Positions 5,664 to 5,872 of a DNA stretch of 5,872 bases are shown here, one piece after another; position 1 is the first letter of the stretch, and each line of letters opens with the position of its first letter. Position numbers and translations under genes: made by a program. Under the pieces are notes generated by a model, which was given only the letters and a program-made list of their open reading frames with translations, was not told where the DNA came from and did no database searches. Source of the stretch: Nanobdellota archaeon (GTDB taxonomy: Archaea; Nanobdellota; Nanobdellia; SCGC-AAA011-G17; VGLX01). Location: assembly GCA_018894775.1 (NCBI GenBank), contig JAHIPG010000051.1, forward strand, positions 1 through 5,872, written 5' to 3'.

Positions 5664-5732
5664 TGTTCATCGGCGGCGAGTAATGATGCCCCTCAAAGTA
5701 TCCTTACGGACAAAAGGCGAACACATTATCCA

Positions 5733-5740
5733 TTTAAATA
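5733..5740 (-). promoter_or_regulatory. Probable promoter (BRE plus TATA box) of the peptide operon
   Basis: On the minus strand CGAAAGT precedes TATTTAAA, a good archaeal purine-rich BRE and TATA pair. Transcription would start near 5710, giving a leader of about 130 nt before the peptide ATG. The next minus-strand genes follow without another clear promoter, so this site likely drives the peptide, maturase, ATPase and permease genes. Confidence 0.55.
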
Positions 5741-5791
5741 ACTTTCGTTCAGCAATCTCTTTTAAAGATTTCATTTTGCTATAAAATGCTT

Positions 5792-5816
5792 TTATCTAAA
5801 TAATTGGATTAGATAA
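5792..5816. promoter_or_regulatory. Inverted repeat overlapping the right-edge gene promoter
   Basis: TTATCTAA and TTAGATAA form perfect 8-bp arms around a 9-bp spacer (5800-5808). The left arm overlaps a TATA-like TTTATCTAAA (5791-5800), about 25 nt upstream of GTG 5819, so a protein bound here could block transcription of the right-edge gene. The half-site matches the palindrome at 5433-5451. Confidence 0.4.
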
Positions 5817-5818
5817 CT

Positions 5819-5872
5819 GTGACACATAAGAACCCGCTTGAAATGGCAGGCGCAACAAGGATACTTGTATCC
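5819..5872 (+). CDS. Start of an unknown protein (cut by window edge)
   Basis: Eighteen codons are open to the edge, reading VTHKNPLEMAGATRILVS from GTG 5819. An in-frame TAG lies at 5810-5812. A TATA-like element centred near 5794 would put the transcription start at about 5819, fitting a leaderless message beginning at the GTG. ATG 5843 is an alternative start, without a ribosome site. The sequence is less AT-rich than the cluster, so it may be backbone. Too little is present to name a family. Confidence 0.4.
   Translation, partial: MTHKNPLEMAGATRILVS

Noticed and set aside
5614..5670. Tiny minus-strand frame (MNRGNTCFLIIRNKPLGL) in the peptide leader, with another short frame ending on its ATG, considered as upstream regulatory peptides
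   Set aside because: Neither has a ribosome site, the earlier frame starts before the predicted transcription start, and the sequence is explained by the hairpin arms.
5450..5683. 77-codon plus-strand open frame opposite the peptide gene
   Set aside because: It is antisense to the precursor and its hairpin leader, with a His/Pro-rich composition typical of a shadow frame and no promoter or ribosome site.
5636..5695. ATGATGA and a nearby ATGATGC on the plus strand, considered as C and C' boxes of an archaeal C/D guide RNA
   Set aside because: No CTGA D or D' boxes are found at the required distances.

Overview
The window looks archaeal and probably euryarchaeal. The left edge holds the start of a Hel308-type helicase, a family typical of archaea, and the promoter-like sites are AT-rich TATA boxes about 25 nt upstream of expected transcription starts. 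I cannot assign a genus; the helicase N-terminus would fit a Thermoplasmatota or methanogen-like lineage, but this is a guess. The middle is visibly more AT-rich than the left edge: a hand count of bases 1-300 gives about 43% GC, while two 60-base samples inside the radical SAM genes give about 27-28%. The cluster may therefore be an accessory island between housekeeping genes.

Layout. Bases 1-303 (minus) encode the truncated helicase. Bases 346-1030 (minus) hold a decayed membrane-anchor fragment, a 103-residue protein of unknown function, and a translationally coupled 53-residue two-helix membrane protein. A radical SAM/SPASM enzyme lies on the plus strand (1136-2257), reading away from the small membrane gene across a shared promoter region that carries a palindrome. 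Facing it on the minus strand is a tight operon, in transcription order: a 38-residue cysteine-ladder peptide (5577-5461), a radical SAM/SPASM enzyme with an N-terminal PqqD-like domain (5390-3966), an ABC ATPase (3969-3019) and an ABC-2 permease (3022-2279). The last three genes overlap by 4 bp at ATGA junctions. The right edge begins another plus-strand gene.

The main result is that the operon reads as an archaeal ribosomally made, radical-SAM-modified peptide pathway. The short precursor gene is easy to miss. It has a near-perfect ribosome binding site and five cysteines in a strict CxxCxxCxxCxxC ladder. After a turn-like NWWDPN segment, its second half repeats hydrophobic or aromatic residues with the same period of three. 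If folded as a hairpin, Cys5/8/11/14/17 face Trp38/Phe35/Phe32/Phe29/Ala26, each pair summing to 43. This is the nested arrangement known from sactipeptides such as thurincin H. The maturase would install thioether links and the ABC pair would export the product or protect the cell from it. The convergent second radical SAM enzyme and the small membrane protein are candidates for a second modification and for immunity. Chemistry, export and immunity are inferences; the peptide, its register and the gene order are read directly from the sequence.
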